A DNA stretch of 64,000 nucleotides from Gentiana macrophylla. Its lineage: Eukaryota; Streptophyta; Magnoliopsida; Gentianales; Gentianaceae. The DNA is taken from NCBI GenBank assembly GCA_026214975.1, contig CM047810.1:1922001-1986000 (forward strand). Direction: 5' to 3'. Below, piece by piece: positions 1-11,970 of the stretch. A program made the position numbers and the translations under genes. Each line of letters begins with the position of its first letter. Positions within the stretch are counted from its first letter, which is position 1. The notes beneath the pieces are model-generated. The model was given only the letters and a program-made list of their open reading frames with translations. It was not told the DNA's origin and did not search any database.

Positions 1-2
1 GG

Positions 3-280
3 AAGGATAAGGAAAAATTCCTTACTAGAGAAAGCAGAGCACCAGAGAAAGGTCAACCCAACTACAAGAAGTGGAGGGTTGACAACAGCCTTGTCATGGC
101 AGTTATTCTAGGGTCTATGACCCCTGATACTGCCGAAAACTTCATTCTTATGGACACTGTTGAGGAGATATGGAATGGAGCTGCTGAGTTTTACTAAAAA
201 CAAGAAAACATCTCTGAAGCTTATGAGATTGAAGCTAAGGTACAAGATATGAAGCAAGGTGATCTCTGTGTCACCATGTT
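3..280 (+). pseudogene. copia gag 5' fragment
   Basis: Reading from base 3 gives a gag-like (UBN2-type) protein with W..VDN.L, ILGSM.P and TVEEIWN segments typical of plant copia capsids. An in-frame TAA at 195-197 interrupts it. The reading frame runs to 280, where a solo LTR is inserted, and resumes in phase at 1993 once the insert and one TSD copy are removed. The native start lies before the window. Confidence 0.8.
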
Positions 281-1987
281 TGTTCGGTAAAAACGAGTTT
301 TACAATTTATAACCGAAACACCCCAAGTATAAGGTTCGTAGTATAGGATGTTAACGGGTCGTCCTAAGGGAGTGGAATGTTTATCGGATCGAAGTGCAAT
401 AATTAAATCGATTATGTCACTTAATTATTAACTAAAACTAGATTTAAACTAATTAAACTAGGGTTTATACTAAAAATAAAGCTAATGAACAAGAATTACG
501 ATGAACAAGAAAACGATGATGAATGTGAACTTCGATGAATAGTAAATTTGCGTAAAATTAACAATCAACTAGAATTTAAAACAACTAACTTAGCAATCAA
601 CGATTTATACTAATGATTCGATTTATCAAGTAATTAAAACAACGGCAAGGCAACGGAATCCACCGATCAACCAACCCAACCCCAACTAGACGGCAAGTTA
701 AAGATATGATTTTTAGTAATGATCTATCACGAATTCGATTAAATTTCTCTAAACGAATTCTAGGGTTTCGTTTTCTTTTTCAAGTAAAACTAAACGACAT
801 GTAAAACAAGATCACGAGATTATTTCTAATACTTTACTCAATTAACTATAAACGATCTCTCGAATTATAATTAATTGCATCAATTAAAAGGATCACAACT
901 TGAACAATATTTTCATATAAATTCAAAGCATAAAAGATGGTTTCATCGATCTCTTGATTCAAATAAAACGTAAACGATAAATAACAAATTCTAATTGATG
1001 AAAAACTATAACTTTACTCACTAAACATGTAGCAAAAATCTCTAGTTGGTGTTGATGTTGATCGGTTTCATCCGTTGTCCCACCGCTGATGTGCTTAGCC
1101 AACAACCATGATGTTGATCATGATCATTGGATGGGAAGAAATCATCTTCTAATTAGGCTCGAAAATTGGCGCCGCTCTCTCGTAAAAGCGGCCGGAAATA
1201 ATGCGTGAATAATGAGGTGAGATTAGGGTTGCAATTGCCGCTGCTTTTATAAGGAAATAAGGCGGCTACACTCAAGGTCGGTGATGAACGGACGCTTGCA
1301 TAGAGTCCGAACTCTCAGTATGTGAGTTAGCTCCCTGGACGCCGCCTAAACTTCTAAAATTCATATCTTGAGTTGTAGACCTCCAAAAATTATGATCCGA
1401 ATGTCATAATTAAGCTCTCGGAAAACTCTACAACTTTCATTAAGGACTCTTCTTCGAAAACGCCTTTTTGACTAGCCCGTCAGATTACGAGTATATTTCG
1501 GGATTTTCCACTTACCCAAATTGATTAGCCACTTGACCACCATTTGAGTTGTAGAAGTCCGATTGATGTAATTCAAAGTGCGTTGGAAAGCTCTTTCAAA
1601 GATCTACAATTTTCATGAAGAAGTCCTCCCTGAAAATGCCTCTAAGCTGGGTCAAATCTCCGTCGAAAATATGTAACGATTTAAGTACTTAGGAAAATTT
1701 GCTCCGTTGAACTCGTAAACTTGTGGCATCTTCTTCTAACCCTCTAAACACCTCTTTTAGACCGAAGATATGCATCTACAAGATATCCAAAATATTGCAA
1801 AGTGTAACAACATCCAAATAAACATAAAACCAACGATAAAAACACATAAATCAGTCACTTTTGCAATTTATTATCTTTAAAACTCATTTGCTCAGTTTAT
1901 CCTTTTGGCGAGTGATTTTCTATACTAAAACACGGGAGATAATGTTACGAAATAACTCGATAAAAACCATAAAATTAGTCGTAAACA
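281..1987 (-). mobile_element. solo LTR (1,707 bp) inside copia gag
   Basis: The ends are TGTT...AACA, flanked by the perfect 5-bp TSD atgtt (276-280 and 1988-1992). No PBS, PPT or coding region is present, so this is an LTR left by LTR-LTR recombination. The minus strand carries a TATA-like TTATAAAAGC near 1241-1250, so transcription of the parent element ran on the minus strand. The segment at 1340-1660 shares a module with the solo LTR at 58500-60571: shared phrases around TTTTCCGAGAGC and GATATGAATTTTAGAAG. Confidence 0.9.
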
Positions 1988-3836
1988 ATGTTCTACAATA
2001 TGCTATCTAGGTCCTGGCAACAGCTTGACAACCTGGAAAACATTTCTTGGCAGTCTGCTGATGATGCTAAGACTTACAAGTCATTGAAAAATCAAAGACG
2101 GATCTTCAAGTTCCTAATGGGACTTAACTCCAACCTTGATGATGTGAGGGGCAGGATATTAAGTAAAAAAAAACCCTCCGTCAAAGAGGTTTTTGCTGAA
2201 GTTAAACATGAAGAGAGTAGGAGGAAACTCATGCTAAGTAATACTACTCCTTCTACATCTCTGGAAAACAGTGCTCTTTTTAGGAATATCATCAAAAAAC
2301 TTCCAAAGAATGTTTATAATGCTATGCAAGTCCCTGAATGGAGAGCTGCACTTAAGGAAGAAATGGATGCTCTTACCAAGAACAAAACTTGGATCATTAC
2401 TCCATTGCCAAAAGGCAAACATCCAATAGGGTGCAAATGGATATTCACTGTTAAATACAATGCTGATGGATCCATGAATAGGTACAAGGCTAGGCTAGTG
2501 GCCAAAGGTTTCACTCAATCCTATAGGATTGACTATCATGAGACCTTTGCCCCTGTAGCCAAGCTAAATACCATCAGGATCCTAATGAGCATTGTGGTTA
2601 ACCTTGATTGGTCCCTCACCCAACTGGATGTTAAAAATGCCTTTCTATATGGAGCAATACAAGATGAGGTATATATGCATCTCCCTCTTGGATTTGAAAG
2701 CCCAGGGGAGAAAAAAACACCCTGTAAATTGCAAAAGTCACTTTATGGACTCAAACAGTCCCCAATGGCCTGGTTTGGGAGGTTTACAAACTTTATGAAA
2801 AAGAATGGCTTTAATCAATGCCACTCTGATCATACTTTGTTTACAAAGTTTAGATCAGGAAAAACTACTGTGTTAGTAGTTTATGTTGATGTCATCATTC
2901 TAACAGGAAATGATGATATTGAGATAAAAAATATTAAAGATATGTTGGCTTCTGAATTTGAAATAAAGAACTTAGGAAATCTAAAGTATTTCCTTCGAAT
3001 GGAGATTGCCAGAAGCTCTGAAGGCATCTCCATATCCCAAAGAAAATACAATTTAGATCTTTTAAAAGAAACTGGTATGCTAGGATGTAAGCCTGCAGAA
3101 AGACTAGTTGAACCTGGTTTAAAACTGGGGAATGAACCTGACAGTCCTCTTGTAGACAAAGGGAGATATCAGAGGTTGGTAGAAAGATTGATATACCTCT
3201 CACATACAAGACCTGATATCTGTTTTGCTGTAGGTTTGGTAAGCCAATTAATGCATCAACCTACTGAGAGGCACATGCAAGTGGCTGAAAGAATTTTGAG
3301 GTTCCTAAAGAAGAATCCTGGTCAAGGCCTTCTATTCAAAAAGGATATATCAAGGGGAGTACAAATCTACACTGATGCAGATTATGCAGGGGATCAGACG
3401 AATGGAAGATCAACCACTGGATACTGCACTTATGTATGGGGAAATCTTGCTACTTGGAGGAGCAAGAAACAGCAAGTTGTATCAAGAAGCAGTGCAGAAT
3501 CTGAGCTCAGAGACCTTGCTCTTGGGGTTTGTGAAGGAATCTGGGTAAAAAGAGTCCTTAATGAACTAGGGTTCACGGTTCCTGATCCTATAAACATTCT
3601 TTGTGACAATACTTCTGCCCTAAGTATTGTAGAGAATCCTACTCATCATGATAAAACAAAACATGTTGAAGTAGATGATATTTTCTAAGGGAAAAGGTGG
3701 ATAATGGGGACATAACTCTCATCCATGTGAAGACACAGGACCAAGTTGCTGATGTACTCACAAAGGTTGTATCTACAAAGACTATTGCCCATCTTCACTC
3801 CAAGATTGGCTGCATCAACATCTACAACCAAACTTG
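1988..3836 (+). pseudogene. copia gag-RT-RNase H fusion, inactive
   Basis: A 566-residue open frame (1988-3688) begins inside the TSD of the solo LTR, so its ATG is not a native start. Residues 1-100 are the rest of gag. Near residue 101 (about 2285) the frame passes straight into RT (residues about 110-350: W..A...EM.AL, KARLVAKGF, VKNAFLYG, YGLKQSP), then RNase H (Y.DADYAGD). The protein is much shorter than a full copia polyprotein (about 1,300 residues) because zinc knuckle, protease and integrase are deleted. The RT catalytic box reads YVDV instead of YVDD, losing a metal-binding aspartate. A stop at 3686-3688 cuts the RNase H tail, whose remaining residues can be followed in another frame to about 3833 just before the PPT. 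Confidence 0.85.
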
Positions 3837-3844
3837 AGGGGGAG
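3836..3844 (+). other. copia polypurine tract
   Basis: GAGGGGGAG lies directly before the LTR start TGTTGAAAG at 3845. This is the usual primer site for plus-strand DNA synthesis. Confidence 0.8.
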
Positions 3845-4014
3845 TGTTGAAAGATGGTTATATTCTGTAGTTACTAGTCTTTTATAGTCTTTTTCTATGG
3901 TTATTTTTTATTAGATTACTTTCTTTTTAGCCTTAGTTTCATGTTTTTCTCCTAGATAAAACTAATGAACAGTAAACTGCTTTTACTGTTCAAATAGCCG
4001 TTGGTTTTACTTTT

Positions 4015-6114
4015 TGTAACGCCCCGTTCCCGGACACCGAGTCCTTATCCGGAAAAGGAACGTTCGGCACGTATAAAATAAAAATATACTCACTTTATAC
4101 GTAAGCCTCTACTACGTCGTATCAAAAATAAGCAAACGGAAGCAAAAGACTCGGGTATAAAAATAATTCCAATATCCAAGAATAGAAATGAAATCTAAAG
4201 AGGGAAATGTAATTTATTACATTCGAGGAAGTACGAAATCCAAAAGAAATGTAACGGCACTACAAGTCTTTAAAGACCAAAAGTCTAAACAGTCTAATAA
4301 ACAAATGACAAAATAATAAAAGTAAAGTCTTCAATGAGGCGTCTTCAAACGTCATCATCGAACTCCTCCTCGTAAACGTTATCTACCTGTTCGTCTTCTC
4401 ATCTCCAAACACATAGAAAACATGCATTTGAGGTAAGTACAACGTACTTAATAAGAAATAGAAGCTATGACAACAATTATAATTTATAAAGTAAAGATAA
4501 TTAAAAGTTTAGTTGTTTAAGTTTGACCGACTCAATCTAGGGTTCATCTCATGTCCATCAATATGAATTGACTAAACATTTCTACTTAACTTATCTATGT
4601 TACAACCGCACTCAAGGGCACTACGCCTGATGTATATCCACCAGGAAATATCGATTGCAACATATTAGTGGATCATACCAATATCCACGGAGGCTGGACT
4701 AGGTAGGCTCGATAGTACGCACATCATCAAATGGAGTCCCTCCGTGCACTTAGGGTTTTTTTTGACTTACTGAGTTCTTCCACCTTCGGAGGTAGGCATA
4801 CATCGCGATATAGGCTCGGTGTCTCGCCCAAGAGAGACATGTTGTTTAATCTTTTACTAGTCAAGTACGTATTTATTAGGATGTTTAACTAGCCACCTAA
4901 GTGTTTTCAATTAATCTCCCTCACATTAACCACTCTCTCCCTAGACCACTAGACATTAACAATACCTAGCAATTACACAGACATTGATGAATGCTAATTC
5001 ATCAAAGCACAAGCCTATCATGCTCTTCCGACGGATCCGAACTTCAACTCCCTTTAAGAGTACATTCGGTGTTTTAACTGAACGAATCAGAAGCTCAATT
5101 CAGGCTTGCTTATGTTATCCAATATTACCATATCATAAATTAAGGTTTAAAACAGCTTATAACATGATTATGTAACCTAAACCAAACTAGAATGATAAAA
5201 CCGTCTGGGCCGTGGCAAAAATGTACTGACACCGTTTTAAAGACATGGACGCCCGTCTGGAACCTCCACGGACGCCCGTCCACTTTTCCCAGCACGCCGT
5301 CCATCCTAAGACAAATACAACTCGAATGTAAAATAACACCTCAGACGCCCGTCCAGAGAAACCAGACGCCCGTCCAAAATGTGACCAAGGCAGACGCCCG
5401 TCCAGAGAAGCCTGGACGCCCGTCCGACCTGGGTTTTTCCCAAAACGCTAAGATCGTCAAACTCGATTTCTGAACCAATTCTAACCTAATTAACATCGTT
5501 TTCAGCACAGTAAAACGTAGTGAACATATCTAATCATCCCAAGAATACCTATGATCCTTGATCAATGAAAAACACATCTTTCTAGCATCTACGCATCTTA
5601 AAACATAATCTAAACCTTACGAATCGTAACCGAAATCATAGGAAGAGTTTCTTACCTAATTGCTGCTCCAAAATAGATCCAAACAGCCTCAGAAAATCTG
5701 CAGTCCTTCCAACAAACTGATATCCACACGATGTGCTCCTCACAACGGTTCCAATCCTCTACTCTGATCTGAAAACGGTCAAGCTTTGCTTCAGTTAATT
5801 GAAAAACACCTCTAGCCCCCTTTTTTTTCTCAAAGCCGCAGAGAAGGAGATGAAAACTGAAATTTTGATTTGTGTTTAGGTTATGGGATTAAAGTGTGTT
5901 AATTTTCCTTAAATACCAATTCCCAATTAAATCCCTTTTTCCTTAAACACCCTTAATTACCAAAATTCAGAATAATCCTTTAATTATATACACATATACT
6001 CGAAAATTGTGTATAATTAATTAATAAAATACTTAACTCCAATAAAAGAAAAGAAATAATAATATTTCGCTTTTAAACGACATCGCCTGCCATTTCCTAA
6101 AATCGAATATTACA
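4015..6114. mobile_element. solo LTR (2,100 bp) inside the copia 3' LTR
   Basis: The ends are TGTAA...TTACA. The flanks are ctttt (4010-4014) and ttttt (6115-6119), a 4-of-5 match TSD, and the copia LTR resumes on the far side. No coding region or PBS is seen. At 5247-5437 it holds a cluster of GGACGCCCGTCC-type 12-mers in pairs. The short open frames in this cluster (for example 5192-5473) are by-products of the repeat. Orientation is not certain; a TATTTAAGG box near 5908-5918 on the minus strand suggests minus. Confidence 0.8.
5247..5437. repeat. cluster of paired GGACGCCCGTCC-type dyads
   Basis: Six 12-mers of the form RGACGCCCGTCY occur, e.g. 5247-5258 and 5270-5281, then two further close pairs at about 5343-5437. 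The spacers within pairs are 9-11 bp. Each 12-mer is an imperfect palindrome (GGACG..CGTCC). The same motif recurs in the Athila element further on. Confidence 0.8.
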
Positions 6115-6239
6115 TTTTTATAGCCGTTAGGGGGACTTTTCTATATATTGTAACCTTCTCTTATCTACCCGATAAGCAATTCAATCAATAAGAAAGAGTT
6201 TCCCATCTTCTTTTCTTCTTCTTTCTCTATTTCTACACA

Positions 6240-6605
6240 ACCTTTTGCAGGTCTCGTTTTATTATTACTATCCTATACTATATATTTATATATATCGTCT
6301 GATTTTGAAGAATTATATAACCCTTTGGCTTGGTTGAAAATCGTTCGTTTCTTTAGCTTTACTTTATCTAGCTACTTGTTGATTGCTACTGTTTTTCTCA
6401 AATATTACTTTCTCATGTGAAATTTTTAGTATAAGCCTTGAAGTTAGAATATTAATTGTTGCTTTGTGACCATGGAGGAGTGGGTATAAATAAAAAATTA
6501 TCCAATGCATGTAATTGGTTATATATGTTTTCAACGGTATCCTCATATATAAATTACAAAACTGGATTGTAGTGGCGTGCCTATATATATATTTTTTAGA
6601 AAGTA
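6240..6605. other. AT-rich spacer, no gene seen
   Basis: This lies between the copia LTR end and the PAL pseudogene. It is AT-rich with TATA runs (6281-6300, 6571-6597). I see no coding signal or repeat boundary. Confidence 0.5.
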
Positions 6606-6838
6606 TCTAACTTTTTCACCCATTAAGAAACAAGCCCCAAGATCTTCCCTAACAGACTTGTACAATGGATAAGACCTGCATTTCTTGATACGTTCGGAAT
6701 CATGGTTTTTCGATTCTCCACATCAGATCTTGCACTCTCAACCTCTTTAGGCAAATGGGATTTCAATTCATCATCAAAGGTGCCTATTTTCATGAAAATC
6801 GAAGTGTTTGCGTCATTTTTGTTTCGGTATTAGAAATA
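6606..6838 (-). pseudogene. phenylalanine ammonia-lyase C-terminal fragment (left part of cyclin B-PAL chimera)
   Basis: The minus strand encodes the PAL C-terminal region in order: [24 protein letters not shown], then [12 protein letters not shown] and GEKVR. PAL deaminates phenylalanine at the entry to phenylpropanoid metabolism; this part is the C-terminal helical region, not the active site. At least two frame changes are visible (before NTSIF and before CRSYPL), and homology stops after GEKVR at about 6606, short of the normal C-terminus. The preceding PAL residues lie at 16185-16236, beyond the inserted 9.3-kb element. Pseudogene. Confidence 0.85.
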
Positions 6839-6843
6839 GCATG

Positions 6844-8671
6844 TGTTAGAAGTAATATCGTCGGATCAATCATAGATTGACCCGATTACGCAGCGGAAGC
6901 ATCAGATCTATATCTAAACGAAAACAAAGAACATAAATTAAAGATCTAAATCTACAAGGGGTTTAGGAGCCTACCTTTTATGGTGCTTAACTCCAAGAAC
7001 AAAAGGCTCCTTGAACACGTGATTGAGCGACCACCGTCTTCCAACGTGTGTCTCCCAAAGAACACCAAGTGGATGGTGTTTCCCGCCGCCGGACCTCCTT
7101 GATATGCTACCGAATAATCCCAAGATTATTCCAACTCGAAATCCGAAGAAAATAGCCGAAAATTCCAAGCTATTTTCTCCAATAAATGGCGTGAATTGTT
7201 GTGTGTCAAAAGGCTTGGAAGAACTCTCTTTATATATGTAAGAAAAACTTAACCTCCAAGGATTAAATAATTAAGAGATAATTATTACATTAATCATTTT
7301 TCCAAATAAAAGATAAATAAAATAATTATCCCAAACAAATTAGGATAAATCATATTATTATCTAATATTCCATGAATTATCATTTAACAAATAAAAGATA
7401 AATCATACGAAATAATTATCCAAGAAAACTAATTTCCTAATAATTAAATAATACAATAAAGATGCGCCACTTGCAAAACCCAAAATAAGGTCCATACGCA
7501 TTTTACTATATTTGACCAATTTGGTCAAAAAGGTCAACACACCAATTCTACTGAGAGTCATTAAAATGCTCTTTTCCGTATTTAATTATTTAGTCAACTA
7601 AACAATTAATCCACATATCAATTAAATAGTCCAATCCAACTATTTAATTATAATTGAGGTGCAACGACGAGAAATCCAATTATGCTATTTCTGAGAACGC
7701 GTCGGGGCCACGGGCCCCATATTCGTATATTCTGATAAATTAGATAAAATTATTCGTCAGACAGAATAATTATATCCAACCTATTAATTCCGGGATTACA
7801 CCACCATAAACCCGAAATTGAACTCTATCGAATATAGATAACTTACACTCAATTTATGAGTCGAAATCGTCCACTGATATAATCATTACATACGGATAAA
7901 TCCTCCATAGACTGTTCACTTCGATTCGGGATATTTCCGTAAACCCTTCTCAAAACATATTATCCTTATTTAACATTAACCCCCAGGTGATCAATTAGTT
8001 CATAACCAATATAATATGAATCGGCCCATCGATCGCTTCTAGGGTCAACAAATAAGAGGAATCTGTCGATCTACTTCCCGAGGAAGGAATGGATTCCATA
8101 TCTCGTGATAACACGGACCACTCACTCATTCCGAATAGAGCCAACGAGAAGTGTTGGACCACATCTTTGCAAGTGATCCTTACTAACACATCAAACTCTA
8201 CCCTAGTCTAAGCGGTTGTGCATGATCACCTCGAGATTGATTAATCCATATATGATCATCTTGTGATTCGATAAGACTTCTCGATCACGGAATTATATCG
8301 AGAACTCAAATCAAATCGGTCCAAATTCTATATGATTATCATCATATATAAATGCCCTTCTAGTACTCCTATTACCGACAAACCGGATAAGACTGTCACA
8401 CCGTAAAGTGTTCTCAGCGCATTAATAGCAAATTAATCATGAGACCCATACTCGGATTAATAAACGCTACGGACTAAGTTAATTTTAAGTACATCTCACT
8501 AACTCAATCCTCTTGTGTATAGCCATACACTGAGTCATGTGATTACATAAACGAGGTACTTAGGGTTTTCAGTAGTGTCTTAATTATAAGCATACATGCA
8601 TATAATAAGATGAATTTCTAATTCCGTCCTAAAACAATTATATAACTGTCTTTCGGGCACTATACCTTACA
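6844..8671 (-). repeat. 3' LTR (minus orientation) of the LARD-like element
   Basis: 1,828 bp; on the minus strand it starts TGTAAGGTATAG and ends CTTCTAACA. A minus-strand TATA-like box lies near 7226-7238. It is highly similar to the right LTR, with differences grouped in short patches. Just outside (8672-8700 and 8741-8765) are two minus-strand PPT-like stretches, CAAGTGGGAAA and CAAGTGGGAGAATG. Confidence 0.9.
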
Positions 8672-9584
8672 ATTTCCCACTTGCACGAAAGGCATGTGGA
8701 TTAATTGTTTTAGAGCACACCCTTTATATCTATATCTACAACATTCTCCCACTTGCTCAAAACAAGTGAGACGTATCCCTCAAATCTGTACCCTCCAAGC
8801 GCATCTTAGTAATTCATCCTTCCAAGCACGACCGGAGTGTGCCGCCGCAGGGTAGGTCAGTGACCCGGCGTGTACTCAGAATCCGAATACCATGTGACTT
8901 GGTACACTGATCAGGTAGGATATCGGCTTGAGTCAATCTTTGGGATCGAAACGTCGCCTTTCAATCTAATCCGGTGGTACGATTTCAATATGCCTTTGAT
9001 TCAACACCGAGGACCAAATCGACTTAACGATCATCCTCAATCTGACCTAAAGCCAGAATCAGTGTTATCACTTATATTCTAGTTTGCACCTGAATATACT
9101 AGCATATTATTCCTCATTCTCCCGAAGATACTTGAGGATTCACTAAACATCCCATTTCGTATTCATCCGTTGGTTTAGATAATCATTCCTGAGAGGTAGG
9201 GTAGACTACATCATTGAATGCTGCATAAATGCAAGAATATCTTAACCAGGTGAATGGATGGGATTGCCAATGATTGATTCTTGTGGATTTGAGCGAATCA
9301 AATCCTTTAGAATGAATCCTGATGGCATGTTAGACTCTGACTTCAGATAACACACCCATGTTGTTTCCAACTGTTTCAGTGTTACCATTCACAAACACTA
9401 GTCTACATACTACTTTACTAATATTGATACCCAGTCTACGAAAGACTTATCAACATTCTGGTCAAGTCCACATATTAATATATATGACTTTGAAATGACC
9501 TAGAGGTTTGCTTTAATCCCCAAAGGATATAAGCTATGGCAGGCATCCTGCCAAAGGTTCTTTCTGAATAAATTAAGATACCGT

Positions 9585-9835
9585 TAGTCTCGCAAAAAGG
9601 TCTTAGGGAATCACCCCTAATTTCTGCTTTGTAACGAATCATTATTTGTTCTAAGCTAAAACCATTCGTTACGAATGAATTCGATTCCGTTGTTCGGCAA
9701 GGAAGTCTTAGGGAATCACCCCTATTTCCCCCGCTTTACGACGAAATCAAGCAAGACCGAGTGGTAAGAGAGATCACGGTCCGTTAACTCTCTACCTTTT
9801 AGGAGTCACCCCTAAATTACTCGACTTTGCGGTGA
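9585..9835 (-). repeat. three diverged repeats inside the LARD-like element
   Basis: A phrase near TTAGGGAATCACCCCTA recurs at about 9601-9625 and 9706-9730, with a third variant (AGGAGTCACCCCTAA) near 9801-9815. Each is followed by a C/T-rich stretch ending in a TTTRCGRYGAA-type phrase. No coding function is evident. Confidence 0.6.
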
Positions 9836-11604
9836 AAGTTAAACTTTCCTATTCAATTGACTCTTCTCCGTGTAGTTCCAATTACTCCCACCTGGTCCCG
9901 ATATACTCGGTGGTTTCTACAAGAGTTCCAACATAATCTGGAGTATCAAAATCCATTCACGAGGGTTATGGCTTTTAAACCAACCTCTATGATCGGGATC
10001 TATCACGATCCACGAAGGACTATAGGTCATCAATCTACCCTATAGACCATAAGGTCCTGCAATGGGTAATGGGTAATGGACAAACCATACTCCCACTGCG
10101 TTCGGGGTGGAGTGATATACTGATCTAGTTTAGTAGTTTTTATTAGTGTTATCACCAACTGCCAGTGTTGGATGTGGACTGAACAAATCAGTTAGTAACA
10201 TCTTGAGTACAAATACTTCAAGATCCAAGGTTGTTATTTATAGACTCTATCAGACCGAGTTTGACAGTATAACCGTCATTCTCTGATTTTACGAGTTTTA
10301 TAACCAACCTTTTCTCAATGCATTAAGATACTTCACAACCTGAACGTGTATGCGAAATTGCCAGTCCTACCTTCAAGCACTCGGTGCTAAATGCCTCTAT
10401 TTACGGAAGTGGGGTGAACCGAATTCACTCCTTATCCACAAATTCTTAGGCATCTTTTTGGTAGACTTCTCGGTTTTTCATAACAACGTAAACCGTTATT
10501 TTGCAACCAATATCTTAAATGAGTTTAGCAGCGTATCGTAGCACATCAATAACTATATAAGGCAAATTTATGGTGTATCCCTTAGTGAAAACATTCCACT
10601 GGGAGGCAGGCCGAGCATCAGTCCCGAAGACTACGCAACAACCTATTTCTGAGTATGGAATACTCTATCTCTCAGTGAAATCGAGAGATTTCCTCCAAAT
10701 ATTTTGGATAAACTTATTGGAGTTTCGAGTAGTTGTCAGACTTGATGTCACTACTTGAAAAAAAACTCCCACTAGCTTGTATCATTCATATGACCCTGAT
10801 CAATATGAACAAGATATGTAACCACAGAAATCATTACCCTTTCCCGATTGAAAGGAGACTTAGGCATTGTTCCTTTGAGACAGGGGTTCCTTTGACTCGA
10901 GATAGGAATCACCCTAAGCCGCCTTGAGATCTTGTCTTTATGGAACATACACTAATTAATAGAATATAAAGAAGTGTTTATCTAAATACGGAAACCATTT
11001 GCGTTTATATTGTTTTAAGATCGCGTTACTAATACCTTTTCAAAGAATGCTTAGTGGTTACGACTTTATCAAACAAAAGTCCGAGTCTTGGATTCGTACT
11101 ACGAATGTTATATTCATCGTCAATAAGACAAACAGATTACCCTATTGAAAATGAATACGTTCGTTCCAGCGAATCCAAAATAGAAAAATTAATTTTACGT
11201 TATACTCAAGAATTGAATCCGAGATTTATTTCCTTGTATCACTCCCACTAGTCTATCTCGAAATAAGCGCCCGTTGTCTATTTTTATTTATCATTTAATG
11301 CAAAGCTACCTAGTTCTTTCAAAGAACTTAGCTTTGGGAAAATTGCTAAGGATGCATTGGTCGGTGATCCGAAATCACTTTCCTTATCCTCTAATTTCCA
11401 ATTCATTAATTTTTCGGTTTAGCCTTAAAACTACTTAGTTTGGATGATCGACACGTATAAACATTCTTTCCCATTCTCGACTTTCCTTAAATGAAAGCAG
11501 TCTTGAACTAGCGATTCGTTCGAGTAGACTCTATTCTTGAAGCGTGGGATGTTCGATGTTACTTGCTTGGACTATCGATTTTCTAATCGACAAATCATAA
11601 GACC

Positions 11605-11970
11605 AAAGCTCCCACTAGTTTATCGGTTCCAAATACCGTCTAACTAGAAACACTTTGTATTTATGATTTTTCAAAGATTAGAACATCACCTAGAACTAAG
11701 CTCCCACTAGTTTATCGGTTCCAAATCTTGCCTAACTAGCAATGTTGTGTTCATGATGTTTCAAAGATTATAAAATCTCGAACTAAGCTCTCACTAGTTT
11801 ATCGGTTCCAAATACTGTCTAACTAGTAACGCTTATTCTTGTTTTTCCAATGAATGGAGAAACTCTTGTGCATTGCATTACACATTTCTAATTATTCAGA
11901 AAAACAACAAATCATAAGACTAAGGCTCCCACTAGTTTATCGGTTCCAAATACCGTCTAACTAGCAACGC
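11605..11970 (-). repeat. four-copy interspersed repeat with PPT-like motif
   Basis: CTCCCACTAGTTTATCGGTT and the following TCCAAAT...CTAACTAG recur at about 11610, 11701, 11789 (one base changed) and 11927. On the minus strand each copy carries TAGTGGGAG, like the polypurine tract of this element class. A related CTCCCACTAG sits near 11240. They lie in the 3' half of the element relative to its minus-strand direction. Confidence 0.75.

Larger units (their letters stand above)
1..6239 (+). mobile_element. Ty1/copia retrotransposon, 5'-truncated by the window, with two nested solo LTRs
   Basis: The order on the plus strand is gag fragment, RT-RNase H, polypurine tract (3836-3844), then a 3' LTR starting TGTTGAAAG at 3845. 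The 5' LTR lies before the window. The 3' LTR is interrupted by a 2.1-kb solo LTR (4015-6114) and resumes with a TATA-like stretch near 6141. Its end is placed at about 6237-6239 (TTTCTACACA); this end is approximate because there is no second LTR to compare. Zinc knuckle, protease and integrase are missing between gag and RT, so the copy is non-autonomous. Confidence 0.85.

Noticed and set aside
5247..5437. CRISPR-like appearance of the spaced GACGCCCGTCC repeats
   Set aside because: Repeats are only 12 bp with short, uneven spacers, lie in a plant LTR, and there are no cas genes.
5192..5473. 93-codon frame in the 4015-6114 solo LTR
   Set aside because: It is produced by the repeated GACGCCCGTCC motif; no start context or domain.
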